In this document: piece by piece, positions 15,293 through 24,130 of the stretch
How positions within the stretch are numbered: the first letter of the stretch is position 1
Layout: each line of letters starts with the position of its first letter
NCBI RefSeq assembly: GCF_030167905.1
Contig: NZ_JARGNA010000007.1
Coordinates: 232,024-296,023, forward strand
DNA length: 64,000 nucleotides
DNA from: Flavobacterium terrisoli
GTDB taxonomy: Bacteria > Bacteroidota > Bacteroidia > Flavobacteriales > Flavobacteriaceae
Direction: 5' to 3'
Translations under genes and position numbers: made by a program
Notes under the pieces: model-generated
Seen by the model: only the letters and a program-made list of their open reading frames with translations
Database searches by the model: none
Told to the model about the DNA's origin: nothing

Positions 15293-17926
15293 TCAATTTC
15301 CCATCCAATCTTTTTTAGGTTTATCGTTAAGATAATAGTCAAACCACTCCATTACTTTATTTATCAAATCTGCTTGTTTAGCAGGGTTTTCGAGATTATG
15401 GTCTTCGTTAGGATATCTCAACATTGTTACTTTTTTACCCAGTCTTCTCATAGCAAGATATAATTCCATAGATTGCGTTGGAGCAACATGCCCGTCTTTT
15501 TCTCCCGTCCAAAGTAGTAATGGTGTTTTTATGTTTGGTGCATCAAATACCGATGAATTATGAATATACCCATCAAAATCCTCAAACAGAGGTTTTATCA
15601 TGCGGTTAGTGAAATACTCGTATCTCCAAAATTCTGCTTTTTTGTAATTATCACTTACTGTTAGATATTCACTCAATAGGTCCGTAAACGCTGCACCTGC
15701 CACAGCGGTCGCAAACAGATTACTTTTTGTGATAATATAGCTTGTTTCATACCCTCCAAAAGAATGTCCAATCAATCCAATTCTTTGTGAATCGACATCG
15801 CCCATCGAAAGTACTTTGTTGACTGCCGCAGTTGTACAAACTACCGCAGAGTCAGCAGGATTACCCAAACTATAATCAATATCCGGCAATAAGACAAAAT
15901 AACCCATGGTCACAAAATTAACGATGCTAAATCCATCATAAACAGTATTGGAAGGATTCCTGTAATAATTCAGTTGATCAGATGTCTTTTGATAGACGCG
16001 TACTATCATGGGATATTTTTTCCCTTTTTCATAATCAGTAGGATAATACAGTAATCCCTTAATCGGCTTACCAGTTGCACCCATATAGTTTATCGATGTG
16101 ACCTTTCCCCAAAAGTAATTATCCTGTTGCGGGTTAGATTGATACACCGTTTTAGTGATTGCACCATTTTTAAACTGAAGGCTGGTCGGATGTTCGTAAT
16201 CTTCCTCAAGCCAAATATAAGTATTGGTAGCTTCCGCCTTTTTCAGGTCATAGATTCGATGCGCGCTAAACTCTAAAGGCTTTTCTTTCCCATTTTCCCA
16301 AACATAATAGCCCTGCATACTCTCGTCAGGTGACAAGGCTTTAAGTACCAACGGCTTCTTCAAATCGATTACATCGCTATCATACACCCCATTAAATGAC
16401 CCTTCAGTTGCTTTTGTCTTGGTGATGCGACAAACAATGCTTTTCTCTCTGCCTTTGGTAATCCTTTTTGCATCCGTTCCATCTGTCTTAACTTCCCAAA
16501 CATCAAATTTATCGTAAATGACGATTGCCTTATCATTTAAAGTCCATCCGGCAAAACCATACGCATCCGGCTTGTCACCAATATCGTTAGCTTCATCATA
16601 TACAGGAACTCCCATAGTGCTAGTTAGGTTTTTATGCGCTGCAGTAGCAATATCATAACTATACCAATTTCCATCCTTAAAATAGGCAATGTATTTACCA
16701 TTAGGAGACATAATGGTATGATGCAATTCGGGTGAATGGCACTGCATCCACAGTTTACGCTCTTTGGTTACCAGATTTGTGATATAATAGTCCCTATCGG
16801 GCGAATACCTAAACTGCAATTCGCAAGGTTCCATACTAGAGGTTACGGCAAATTGATGGTCGCCCGATAACTTTAAGTGGGTTTCTTTAGACATGAACTC
16901 AAAAACAGCAGTAGCATCCGGATACCAAACGGCAACTTTTGCCCAATCATCAAAGGAATCGTACTGTGCTCGTTCGCTGTATAGTAATTTGTCATCACCA
17001 TGCCAAACTTCAACCAATGGATTTTTATAAGGGTTGTTTATCATGTTTGGCACCTCCTGAAAGAAAACCATTTTACCATCATCTGAAATTTTTAGGCTTT
17101 CAGCATCAGGAGACTCAATATGTTTGTCTTTTGAAAATCCATTAGTGACCAATGGATCTAATAAGCTGACCTTATTGTCGCTAAATCGGTAGTGAGCCAA
17201 TTTTGCACTGGTAACATTCATTTTGGTCGATTCGCTTACTGATTGCAATACCATTACAAATGAGCCGCTGTTTTTTTGCCACACCACATTGGTTCCAACA
17301 TTGCCTGTAAAAGGTAACTGCACCATACGCTCAATAGTATTTTGAAAGGATATGACTGTAGCCGAGCCACCTGATTCATTTTGAATGCCATACACCAACA
17401 TAGTTTTATCACTGTTAAAACGCCAACAACTGATATTTTCAACCACTTCTGTAGTACCATTTAGCAGATTACGAATGGTCAACATTTTGCGATTATCTAC
17501 TGCTCTCGAAAATACAAACAGGTACTTGCCATTACTGCTAAATTCATAATCACCTGCAGCTGTAAACACCTCAAGTTTACCATTCTTCAAATTGGTTAAG
17601 CTCATAGCTTTCCCATTGTCACAGGCAAACCAACTGTCACCACAAAATTTCCCTCTTGTACCAAACGGATAACTGTATGTTATCTTTCCATCATTCTTGC
17701 GAACAAATAAAGTATCCCTATCCGAGTTGTAGTGCAACCCATAACTTACCCATAAACCTGTCTTTGAAATGCCTGTCGACTCCATTGTACTCCACAAATG
17801 ATAATCTGCCGGAGTAAGTTGCTTTTTTTGTTTAACCTGCCCCATAACGGAGCAGGAAACTAAAACAAAAAATAGGAAACATGAAGCTCTTAGGATATTC
17901 TGATTGTAAATTAAATTAGTACGCAT
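15293..17926 (-). CDS. S9-family prolyl oligopeptidase-like serine peptidase
   Basis: 877 residues. There is a signal peptide (ending around VMGQ, about residue 30), an N-terminal WD/propeller-like region (about 40-600), and a C-terminal alpha/beta-hydrolase domain with catalytic Ser722 (GHSFGGY), Asp811 (EKDGH) and His843 (EDHNL). It is exported to the periplasm or outer surface and should cleave short peptides, typically after proline in this family or with dipeptidyl specificity. Its start is 3 bp from the SusD stop, so it is cotranscribed with the SusC/SusD pair, suggesting uptake coupled to peptide hydrolysis. Confidence 0.9.
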   Translation of the reverse strand: MRTNLIYNQNILRASCFLFFVLVSCSVMGQVKQKKQLTPADYHLWSTMESTGISKTGLWVSYGLHYNSDRDTLFVRKNDGKITYSYPFGTRGKFCGDSWFACDNGKAMSLTNLKNGKLEVFTAAGDYEFSSNGKYLFVFSRAVDNRKMLTIRNLLNGTTEVVENISCWRFNSDKTMLVYGIQNESGGSATVISFQNTIERMVQLPFTGNVGTNVVWQKNSGSFVMVLQSVSESTKMNVTSAKLAHYRFSDNKVSLLDPLVTNGFSKDKHIESPDAESLKISDDGKMVFFQEVPNMINNPYKNPLVEVWHGDDKLLYSERAQYDSFDDWAKVAVWYPDATAVFEFMSKETHLKLSGDHQFAVTSSMEPCELQFRYSPDRDYYITNLVTKERKLWMQCHSPELHHTIMSPNGKYIAYFKDGNWYSYDIATAAHKNLTSTMGVPVYDEANDIGDKPDAYGFAGWTLNDKAIVIYDKFDVWEVKTDGTDAKRITKGREKSIVCRITKTKATEGSFNGVYDSDVIDLKKPLVLKALSPDESMQGYYVWENGKEKPLEFSAHRIYDLKKAEATNTYIWLEEDYEHPTSLQFKNGAITKTVYQSNPQQDNYFWGKVTSINYMGATGKPIKGLLYYPTDYEKGKKYPMIVRVYQKTSDQLNYYRNPSNTVYDGFSIVNFVTMGYFVLLPDIDYSLGNPADSAVVCTTAAVNKVLSMGDVDSQRIGLIGHSFGGYETSYIITKSNLFATAVAGAAFTDLLSEYLTVSDNYKKAEFWRYEYFTNRMIKPLFEDFDGYIHNSSVFDAPNIKTPLLLWTGEKDGHVAPTQSMELYLAMRRLGKKVTMLRYPNEDHNLENPAKQADLINKVMEWFDYYLNDKPKKDWMGN

Positions 17927-17929
17927 CGC

Positions 17930-19324
17930 TTAATATCCGGGATTTTGAGGATTGAGATTTGGGTTTAATATAAGTTCGGAAACTGGTAATGGCAGCAACT
18001 TATCAGTATCATTCCAACCAGGTTTTACACTACCCAAAACTGTATTAAGATTATTGGTTCGTTTTAGGTCAAAAAATCGATGTCCAAATTCAGTAAACAA
18101 TTCAAATCGTCGCTCTTCCAATACAGCCGCAATAATATCAGTTGATGTTATTGCAGTTGTCCCTGTGAGCCCGGCACGATTCCTAACAATGTCTAAATCA
18201 TCCTTAGCACCGGTTAAGTTGCCTTGGTGAGCTCTTGCCTCAGCACGTATCAAATACTGCTCTTCCAACCGTAGTACAATCGAGTGCTCCATCGAGCCAC
18301 CTTCCGTCAACATATTTTTGTATTTATTAGGATAATACCAAGTAGTAGTGCCATCGGTAATAGTACCTATCCAATGAGTTTTTCGCAAGTCGCCTGCCGA
18401 AAAACTATTAACTAAATTGTTTGTTAGCGCAGAAAGTGGCGGAGGTCCCGAAGTAAAAAGAAAAGTGCTTCCCTCTTGCGTATTATTATCAGGCAACGCC
18501 GGACTAAACTGCCATATCGTTGATGGACTTCCTTTCAAAAAAACCGAATCTATATTGGTTTCTATACCATACAAATCAATGGCATTGATAACTGCCGAAG
18601 CATCGTTCGAAGCTTCATCCCAATTACCTAAATAAAGATTAACCCTTGCCAACAAAGCACGTACCGCATATTTATTTGGACGAACACGATTGGCACTAAA
18701 GTAACTTTCCGGTAACAAGTCAAGTGCAGTCAATAAATCTGTTTTAACAGCATCATAAACCGCTGAAACCGGCATCCGCGAAACGGTGCTGTTTAATGTG
18801 TAATCAGTGGTGGTGATATACGGCACATCACCATAAAGGTTAACCAGATAAAAATGTAAAAGTGCCCTAACAAACAAAGCTTCGCCTTTTAACTGATTGC
18901 GGTTCTCTATAGAAAGAAGAGTTGAATTTTCAGCACCATAAATCACGGCATTGGCAGCATATATTTGGTTAAAGGTATCTGTCCATAAACTTTTCATGTC
19001 GGTCAAGGATGGTGTCAAAGCGTTCATATAAAAATAATCAGTGCTGCTTTGCGGATAGCTGTAATAGTCAAGCTCATCACTGTAATTTCCCAATTGATGC
19101 GACAACCCTGCCGGAGAACCACTAAGTAAACCGGTATCGCGCATTTTTGAGTAAATGCTCGTCATGGCTGCATTCGCAGTAGCCATATCCTCAAAAACGG
19201 CTGGCGCAGTAAGCTGTGAATTCGGCAGTTCCACGTCCACAAAATTATCACAGCCAAAAAGCAGGAAAACCAAGCAAACCGGTAACAAAAGTTTAGCGGC
19301 TATATATTCAATAATATTTTTCAT
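17930..19324 (-). CDS. SusD/RagB-family outer-membrane lipoprotein
   Basis: 464 residues. A lipoprotein signal ends in LLFGC (Cys25), which marks outer-membrane anchoring. The helical TPR-like fold of SusD proteins is recognisable from ANAAMTSIYSKM, the AYFxRALLHFYLVNLYGDVPY-type segment (here LFVRALLHFYLVNLYGDVPY, about 150-170) and the C-terminal EERRFELFTEFGHRFFDLKR signature. It acts as the substrate-binding lid of the adjacent SusC transporter, encoded 17 bp upstream on the same strand. Its partner peptidase suggests a peptide rather than a glycan substrate. Confidence 0.93.
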   Translation of the reverse strand: MKNIIEYIAAKLLLPVCLVFLLFGCDNFVDVELPNSQLTAPAVFEDMATANAAMTSIYSKMRDTGLLSGSPAGLSHQLGNYSDELDYYSYPQSSTDYFYMNALTPSLTDMKSLWTDTFNQIYAANAVIYGAENSTLLSIENRNQLKGEALFVRALLHFYLVNLYGDVPYITTTDYTLNSTVSRMPVSAVYDAVKTDLLTALDLLPESYFSANRVRPNKYAVRALLARVNLYLGNWDEASNDASAVINAIDLYGIETNIDSVFLKGSPSTIWQFSPALPDNNTQEGSTFLFTSGPPPLSALTNNLVNSFSAGDLRKTHWIGTITDGTTTWYYPNKYKNMLTEGGSMEHSIVLRLEEQYLIRAEARAHQGNLTGAKDDLDIVRNRAGLTGTTAITSTDIIAAVLEERRFELFTEFGHRFFDLKRTNNLNTVLGSVKPGWNDTDKLLPLPVSELILNPNLNPQNPGY

Positions 19325-19341
19325 AATTTGATGATTAAAGA

Positions 19342-22300
19342 TTAAAAGGATAGTTGCATTCCTGCCGTGATTACTTTAAGTGGCGGCAGGCGGTCATACA
19401 TTTGAAATTCCGGATCGGCACCGTTAAATTTCGTAAACGTCAAAAGGTTTTGTCCGGTAATAGAGATTCGGCATCGCACCTTGTTCAGCCACTTCTCAGG
19501 AATGTCATAACTCAAAGCAATGTTTTTGAGCCGTATGTATGAGGCATCACTTATGCTGGCATCGCTTTCTGTGTAGTTATAGTGGGCTTCATCTGCTGTA
19601 AAGTTTGTTGCCGAATACATTTGGTATGGTGACACATCACCCGCATTTTGCCAGTGATCAACTGTCGAGGCCAATTGATTGCTTCGCGTACCTGCCATAT
19701 TAAAAGTTTTATTGGCATTGTAGTTTTCCTGCTTTACAAACTGAAAAAGAAAGTCAAGCTGAAACTGCTTATACTTCAATTGGTTCTGTAGCCCGCCAAA
19801 GAATTTCGGATTCAAATCTTTCACTGTTTGTTTATCTTCCGGCTCACTTATGTAGCCATCACCATTTACATCCTCAAACTGATAAATACCTGTTGTAGGA
19901 TCCACACCGGTAAAATGAAACACTTTCACAATATTGATAGATTGGCCAATCACAAATTGATTGCGGTATGTTGACGCTTCCAATCCGGGAAACGATACAA
20001 GTTCATTCTTGGAAGATGAGATATTGAAGTTCGTTGACCATGTAAAGTCCTTATTCTGAAAATTAACAGTACGCAAGGTGAATTCCAACCCTCTGTTTTC
20101 CACAGTAGCATTCAGGTTGGCTTGTACCGAAGTAAATCCTGTCGTTCCCGGAAGCGGAATCCCCACCAGCTGATTTGAAGAACGGTTAGAGTACCACCCA
20201 GCAGTTAAAAATATCCGGTCTTTAAGAAATCCGGTTTCCAAGGCAACTTCAAGTTTCTTGTTAGTCTCCCATCCAAAAGCAGGATTAAACAAACGACTTG
20301 GTTCAAGTCCAACAATGCCATCATAAGCTACGCCGGTCGTGGTATAGGTATCAAGAAATTGATAGTCACCAATCTGGTCATTCCCGGTCGTACCATAACT
20401 CGCACGTAGTTTCCCGAAACTTATAATTTTGTTATCCTTAAGTACTTTTTCGTTTGTAAACAACCACGCAGCTCCAACAGCTCCAAACGTAGCAAATTGC
20501 TTGCCTGGTCCAAAACGGCTCGAACCATCACGTCGTCCGGTAAGGTTAATGATGTATTTATCATCCCAGTTTAAATTGGCTCGGCCAAAAAAGGCCTGAT
20601 ACTTATAAACCGATTCATCATTTTGAGTTATGGTAACATTACTGGCAGCCGCTAGGTTATAGATAAGACTGTTACTCGGGAATCCCAATGCCTGATGTAC
20701 AATTTGGTTTCCTGTCTTATTTTGAAAAGTACCACCGGCAAGCAATGAAACAGTTGCCTTTCCGTAGGTTTTGCTCCAATTGGCCTGTGGTTCTACAATC
20801 CATGATTGACGACCTGAATTATTGAGAAATAAAATCGAATTATCAGTACCTATGCCCAGCGCAGGGTTATAAATGGTCGAAGGTGCCGTACTGCTTTCTT
20901 CATGTCGCAAATCTGTAAACCCAAAAGCAGACTTTAACTCTAAATTCGGTAACACGTTATATGATATTACAGAGTTGGCAAGCAAATCATAAGTCAGCGC
21001 ACTGTACTTTCCGTTTAAGTGTCTGAGCGGATTATTAAAAGTATTATTCTGCCAATTAAGATTTCCATTGGCATCATACAAAGCCGGTGCATTCGGTGCC
21101 AGTAACCTTGAGTCTCTCGTAAGGTCAAGATACGGCTGATTATTGTCCTGTACAGTATACCCACCCGAAAATGAAATCTGGAACTTTTTGTTTTCAGATT
21201 CGTGGTTCGCGGTCAAATGGATATTGCCTTTTTTATACCTAAAGTCTCCCGGAAATACCGTCGTTTGTTTGGCAAAATTCCCACTCATTAAAAACTGTGT
21301 ACTGTTGTTACCTCCGGTTACGGTTGCGTTCACGTTAGTATATTCAGCCGTTCCACCGGTCAGTTCCTTTTGCCAGTCAGTGTATCGGTTTTGATCCCAG
21401 GCACCATTAAGGTCATACGCATTTGCTGGGTAAGTAGTAATCCCGTCATTCGCATACGCTTCCCTGCGCATAGCGAGATATTGTTCCGTATTCATCAAAT
21501 CCATAAACCGCGTTACCCGTCCGGCACCTTTAGAGTAATTAGCGGTAAATTTCGTTTTACCGGTTTTCCCTTTTTTGGTAGTGATTAATACCACACCGTT
21601 AGAACCTCGCGAACCATAAATAGCCGTGGCATCGGCATCTTTCAATACCTCAACACTCTCTATGTTATCGGGATTAATACTATTTAACGGACTTGTCAGA
21701 CCTCCTAAAAGACTCGATGTCGAAAACGATCCTATCGATTCAGAAGAGTACGGTACACCGTCAATAATATACAACGGGTCATTGCCTGTATTTCGCAAAC
21801 TGTTCAGTCCTCGTATCTGTATGGCAAATCCACCACCCGGCACACCGGTCGCTTGCGTTATATTAACTCCGGCCATGCGTCCTTGCATAGCGGCTAACAC
21901 ATTGGTTACTGGTTGTTTTTCAATGTCTTTAGATGTAATTTTCGAAATACTTCCGGTACGTTCCTTGTCTTTTACGGTATAGTAACCGGCATTCACCGTT
22001 ACTTCTTTCAAGGTTGTAGCATCTTCAGTCATAGTAACATCAATCACACTGCGACTGTCAACTGTGACTGCTACTGCTGCATAGCCGATGTAACTAAAGA
22101 CAAGTACATCGCCTTCGACGGCAGCGATACTATATTGCCCTTTTTCATCAGTTATAGTACTGATGGACTTTCCTTTTAGAGTAACTGTCACGCCAACAAG
22201 TATGCCGTTTGAATCAGTTACTTTTCCTGAAATTTGTTGTAATAGTAGGTTTGATTTTAGTTCACTGCTTTCTGAGACTGAAAACTGAGACTGACCCGAG

Positions 22301-22527
22301 TCCCGATACTTCGGGACGAACTGGGCGTCGCCAAAACTAGATTTATGGGCAAAACAGGCTAGGCAAAAAAGATACATCCATATTAAAAATGCCTGAAAAA
22401 TTAAGTTATGAAGAAATGAAGTGGTCTTCTCCGGCATTCGCCGACTATAACGCGGAGCGCACATACGCTCGTCGGCAAATGAATACCAAATCACGTCCTT
22501 CACCTTGAATAATGAATTTTTATTCAT
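19342..22527 (-). CDS. SusC/RagA-family TonB-linked outer-membrane transporter
   Basis: 1061 residues from ATG 22527. A longer frame to a TTG at 22584 is less likely. Order: an unusual N-terminus of about 80 residues with one hydrophobic stretch (FLIWMYLFCLACF) acting as signal, a carboxypeptidase-like domain (ISGKVTDSNGILVGVTVTLKG), a TonB plug (DPLYIIDGVPYSS, LKDADATAIYGSRGSNGVVLI) and a beta-barrel ending in MQLSF. It imports a large nutrient or peptide together with the SusD lipoprotein. The first ~25 codons are formed from a palindromic repeat (22435-22481), which explains the odd N-terminus. It is the first gene of the operon SusC-SusD-S9. Confidence 0.92.
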   Translation of the reverse strand: MNKNSLFKVKDVIWYSFADERMCAPRYSRRMPEKTTSFLHNLIFQAFLIWMYLFCLACFAHKSSFGDAQFVPKYRDSGQSQFSVSESSELKSNLLLQQISGKVTDSNGILVGVTVTLKGKSISTITDEKGQYSIAAVEGDVLVFSYIGYAAVAVTVDSRSVIDVTMTEDATTLKEVTVNAGYYTVKDKERTGSISKITSKDIEKQPVTNVLAAMQGRMAGVNITQATGVPGGGFAIQIRGLNSLRNTGNDPLYIIDGVPYSSESIGSFSTSSLLGGLTSPLNSINPDNIESVEVLKDADATAIYGSRGSNGVVLITTKKGKTGKTKFTANYSKGAGRVTRFMDLMNTEQYLAMRREAYANDGITTYPANAYDLNGAWDQNRYTDWQKELTGGTAEYTNVNATVTGGNNSTQFLMSGNFAKQTTVFPGDFRYKKGNIHLTANHESENKKFQISFSGGYTVQDNNQPYLDLTRDSRLLAPNAPALYDANGNLNWQNNTFNNPLRHLNGKYSALTYDLLANSVISYNVLPNLELKSAFGFTDLRHEESSTAPSTIYNPALGIGTDNSILFLNNSGRQSWIVEPQANWSKTYGKATVSLLAGGTFQNKTGNQIVHQALGFPSNSLIYNLAAASNVTITQNDESVYKYQAFFGRANLNWDDKYIINLTGRRDGSSRFGPGKQFATFGAVGAAWLFTNEKVLKDNKIISFGKLRASYGTTGNDQIGDYQFLDTYTTTGVAYDGIVGLEPSRLFNPAFGWETNKKLEVALETGFLKDRIFLTAGWYSNRSSNQLVGIPLPGTTGFTSVQANLNATVENRGLEFTLRTVNFQNKDFTWSTNFNISSSKNELVSFPGLEASTYRNQFVIGQSINIVKVFHFTGVDPTTGIYQFEDVNGDGYISEPEDKQTVKDLNPKFFGGLQNQLKYKQFQLDFLFQFVKQENYNANKTFNMAGTRSNQLASTVDHWQNAGDVSPYQMYSATNFTADEAHYNYTESDASISDASYIRLKNIALSYDIPEKWLNKVRCRISITGQNLLTFTKFNGADPEFQMYDRLPPLKVITAGMQLSF
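22435..22481. repeat. Cruciform-forming repeat embedded in the SusC N-terminus
   Basis: CATTCGCCGAC (22435-22445) is nearly complementary to GTCGGCAAATG (22471-22481). Inside it GAGCG-CACATA-CGCTC forms a second hairpin. It encodes ADERMCAPRYSRRMP and looks like an intergenic repeat absorbed into the coding sequence. Confidence 0.6.
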
Positions 22528-22907
22528 AATATTGGTTTGGTTAAATGAAACATTAGTTTTGTTTGCTTTAGGTCCTCTGTTCAACCGCCAAGAAGAGTTA
22601 GAGGGCCTTTTTTTTTGTGTTTGAAGTTTGGTTTAGTTTGTTATACCATAGGCTTAAATGTGTTAATTAATAATTTGTCACCCTGAGCGAGCCTGTCCTA
22701 AGCGGAGTCGAAGGATCGAAGGGTCTATGTTCTATTCTTGTCATTCCCGCGAAGGCGGGAATCTAGAAAAAAGCCTGCGCCGGGCATAGCAACTAACCCA
22801 ACTTAAAAAACTCAACTAAAACCTCACACGCAGGCTGTACAAGTAGTTGTATAAATAATGATGAATCAAGTGGAGAGTAGCACAAATAAAAAGGCGCGGA
22901 ACTCAGC

Positions 22908-23024
22908 TTAAACGCTTTCAAGGTACTGGTATACCTGACGCACGAATAAGTGAGCCCACGCCATAGGACGTGAGCATCTTACTTATCATCTCGCGCGTTT
23001 AAAAATTACCAGTTTTTGAAAACG
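22908..23024. repeat. Structured inverted-repeat block
   Basis: Outer arms CGCTTTCAAGGTACTGGTA (22913-22931) pair imperfectly with TACCAGTTTTTGAAAACG (23007-23024). An inner arm ATAAGTGAG pairs with CTTACTTAT. TTAAACGC (22908-22915) is perfectly complementary to GCGTTTAA (22995-23002), which would compete with the outer stem or form a pseudoknot. It may be a structured RNA, a recombination site or a decayed miniature element. Confidence 0.45.
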
Positions 23025-23110
23025 AGATTCAAAGCGAATGCTTCAAATATTTTATTAGAAGTATCGCAAATTTATGTAATCGATAGCAAATATAACAAAA
23101 TAATTTAAAT

Positions 23111-23126
23111 ACGGTCGTTCGACCGT
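23111..23126. promoter_or_regulatory. Palindromic operator before the XRE-like gene
   Basis: ACGGTCG-TT-CGACCGT, 7-bp perfect arms with 2-bp spacer, 34 bp before ATG 23161. Position and symmetry suit binding of the dimeric HTH protein encoded next (autoregulation). Confidence 0.6.
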
Positions 23127-23160
23127 GATTATTTATAATGTAAACTTTTTCTTTGTTATT

Positions 23161-23394
23161 ATGACAGACGCAAATAGCAAAATATGTAGTTATATCACTA
23201 AAGTTTGGTTGAATCCTTGGATAAAAGAAGGGAAGTCACAAACTGCTTTTGCTAATGCTCATAATGTAGAGGAAAGTACAATTAGGAAAATTAAGGGAAG
23301 TAAAACATACCGAATTCCCGTAGAAACTCTGCAAAAGATTTGTGATGCAAGAAATTTAAAACTTGCAGACTTTTTTAAGTTGATTGACCTATAA
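23161..23394 (+). CDS. Small XRE/HTH DNA-binding protein
   Basis: 77 residues from ATG 23161 (MTDANSK). A GTG at 23125 would begin inside the palindrome and is rejected. The helix-turn-helix is visible in KSQTAFANAHNVEESTIRKIKG, followed by LQKICDARNLKLADFFKLI, typical of Cro/C1-type regulators and of control proteins of restriction systems. It starts a plus-strand run with two nuclease-like proteins facing a type III restriction system, so a controlling role over those genes is plausible. Confidence 0.75.
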   Translation: MTDANSKICSYITKVWLNPWIKEGKSQTAFANAHNVEESTIRKIKGSKTYRIPVETLQKICDARNLKLADFFKLIDL

Positions 23395-23522
23395 CCAAAT
23401 ACCACACAAAATGATTATCAACCCATGATAATCTAGTCATTCTAAATGCCTCAGGTACCTACTTAAAAATTCAAAATAGTAAATATTTTGAAAAATAGTT
23501 ATTGTCTTAATAATTATAAAAA

Positions 23523-24086
23523 ATGAGGAAACCAACAGATCAGGAATTAGAGTTTATAAAACTTATATTAACAAAAAGCATTGATGAGCTAATTAAACGT
23601 GACAGTTCAATTTTTAATCATAATGAGCAAATCGATGTGCATTTGGATGAAAATGTTGCCATTTTAAACAGAAAATTGCATGAGGTAACTATTAACCATA
23701 GGCTTGCTTATTATTTAGAAATGAATGCTTCTGGTACGTTGCCATTTTTATTCGCTGATATCGAATACAATAGATTTTATGAAAACCCAAAGCAGTTGAA
23801 TATTGGGCAACAAATAGTTGTAGCAAGGCCCGATATAATCCTTCACTCGAGAATGAACACTGAAGTTCCAATCCAGCATTATTTGGTTGTCGAAGCAAAG
23901 AAAGACCAGATTACAGAAGATGATATTCTAAAAGTAAAGGGATTTATAAGTGACGATAACTATAGCTATCTTTTTGGTCTTACTATTTCTTATTGCTTAG
24001 ATGCAAATAATGTTGTGGGGCATTTGTTCTATTACGACGGTTTGCAAATAATATCAGAAGGTATTTCTAGGCCAAAGCAAAATTAA
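23523..24086 (+). CDS. Predicted PD-(D/E)xK-type nuclease-like protein
   Basis: 187 residues with no recognised full-length family. Residues 102-127 contain RPDIIL (Pro103-Asp104), a spacer, then VVEAKK (Glu124-x-Lys126), the pattern of a PD-(D/E)xK nuclease core. The N-terminal 90 residues are helical. It follows the XRE gene by 128 bp and precedes another nuclease-like gene, adjoining the type III restriction-modification pair. It may be an accessory restriction or anti-phage nuclease. No catalytic claim beyond the motif is warranted. Confidence 0.55.
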   Translation: MRKPTDQELEFIKLILTKSIDELIKRDSSIFNHNEQIDVHLDENVAILNRKLHEVTINHRLAYYLEMNASGTLPFLFADIEYNRFYENPKQLNIGQQIVVARPDIILHSRMNTEVPIQHYLVVEAKKDQITEDDILKVKGFISDDNYSYLFGLTISYCLDANNVVGHLFYYDGLQIISEGISRPKQN

Positions 24087-24130
24087 TATTTAATAACACT
24101 TAATAACCAACCTCTTAAAAACATAAACCA

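Larger units (their letters stand above)
22528..23160. other. 633-bp gene-free region with several palindromic repeats
   Basis: The region contains, in order: an imperfect inverted repeat GGTCCTCT/AGAGGGCC (about 22571-22610) followed by a T-run, which lies in the SusC leader; a CCTGAGCG...GTCGAAGG intergenic repeat (about 22680-22720); a hairpin ATTCCCGC/GCGGGAAT (22743-22762); an 8-bp inverted repeat AGCCTGCG/CGCAGGCT (22772-22779, 22829-22836); and a larger structured block at 22908-23024. I see no credible ORF. It separates the SusC promoter from the defence genes. Confidence 0.6.

Noticed and set aside
22528..22584. TTG start for SusC at 22584
   Set aside because: ATG 22527 is a better start and the extra residues match nothing known.
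22908..23024. Integron attC-like site
   Set aside because: Box sequences do not fit the attC R'/R'' consensus and no integrase of that class is present.
23125..23160. Upstream GTG start for the XRE-like gene
   Set aside because: It begins inside the palindrome; ATG 23161 gives the normal HTH protein length.
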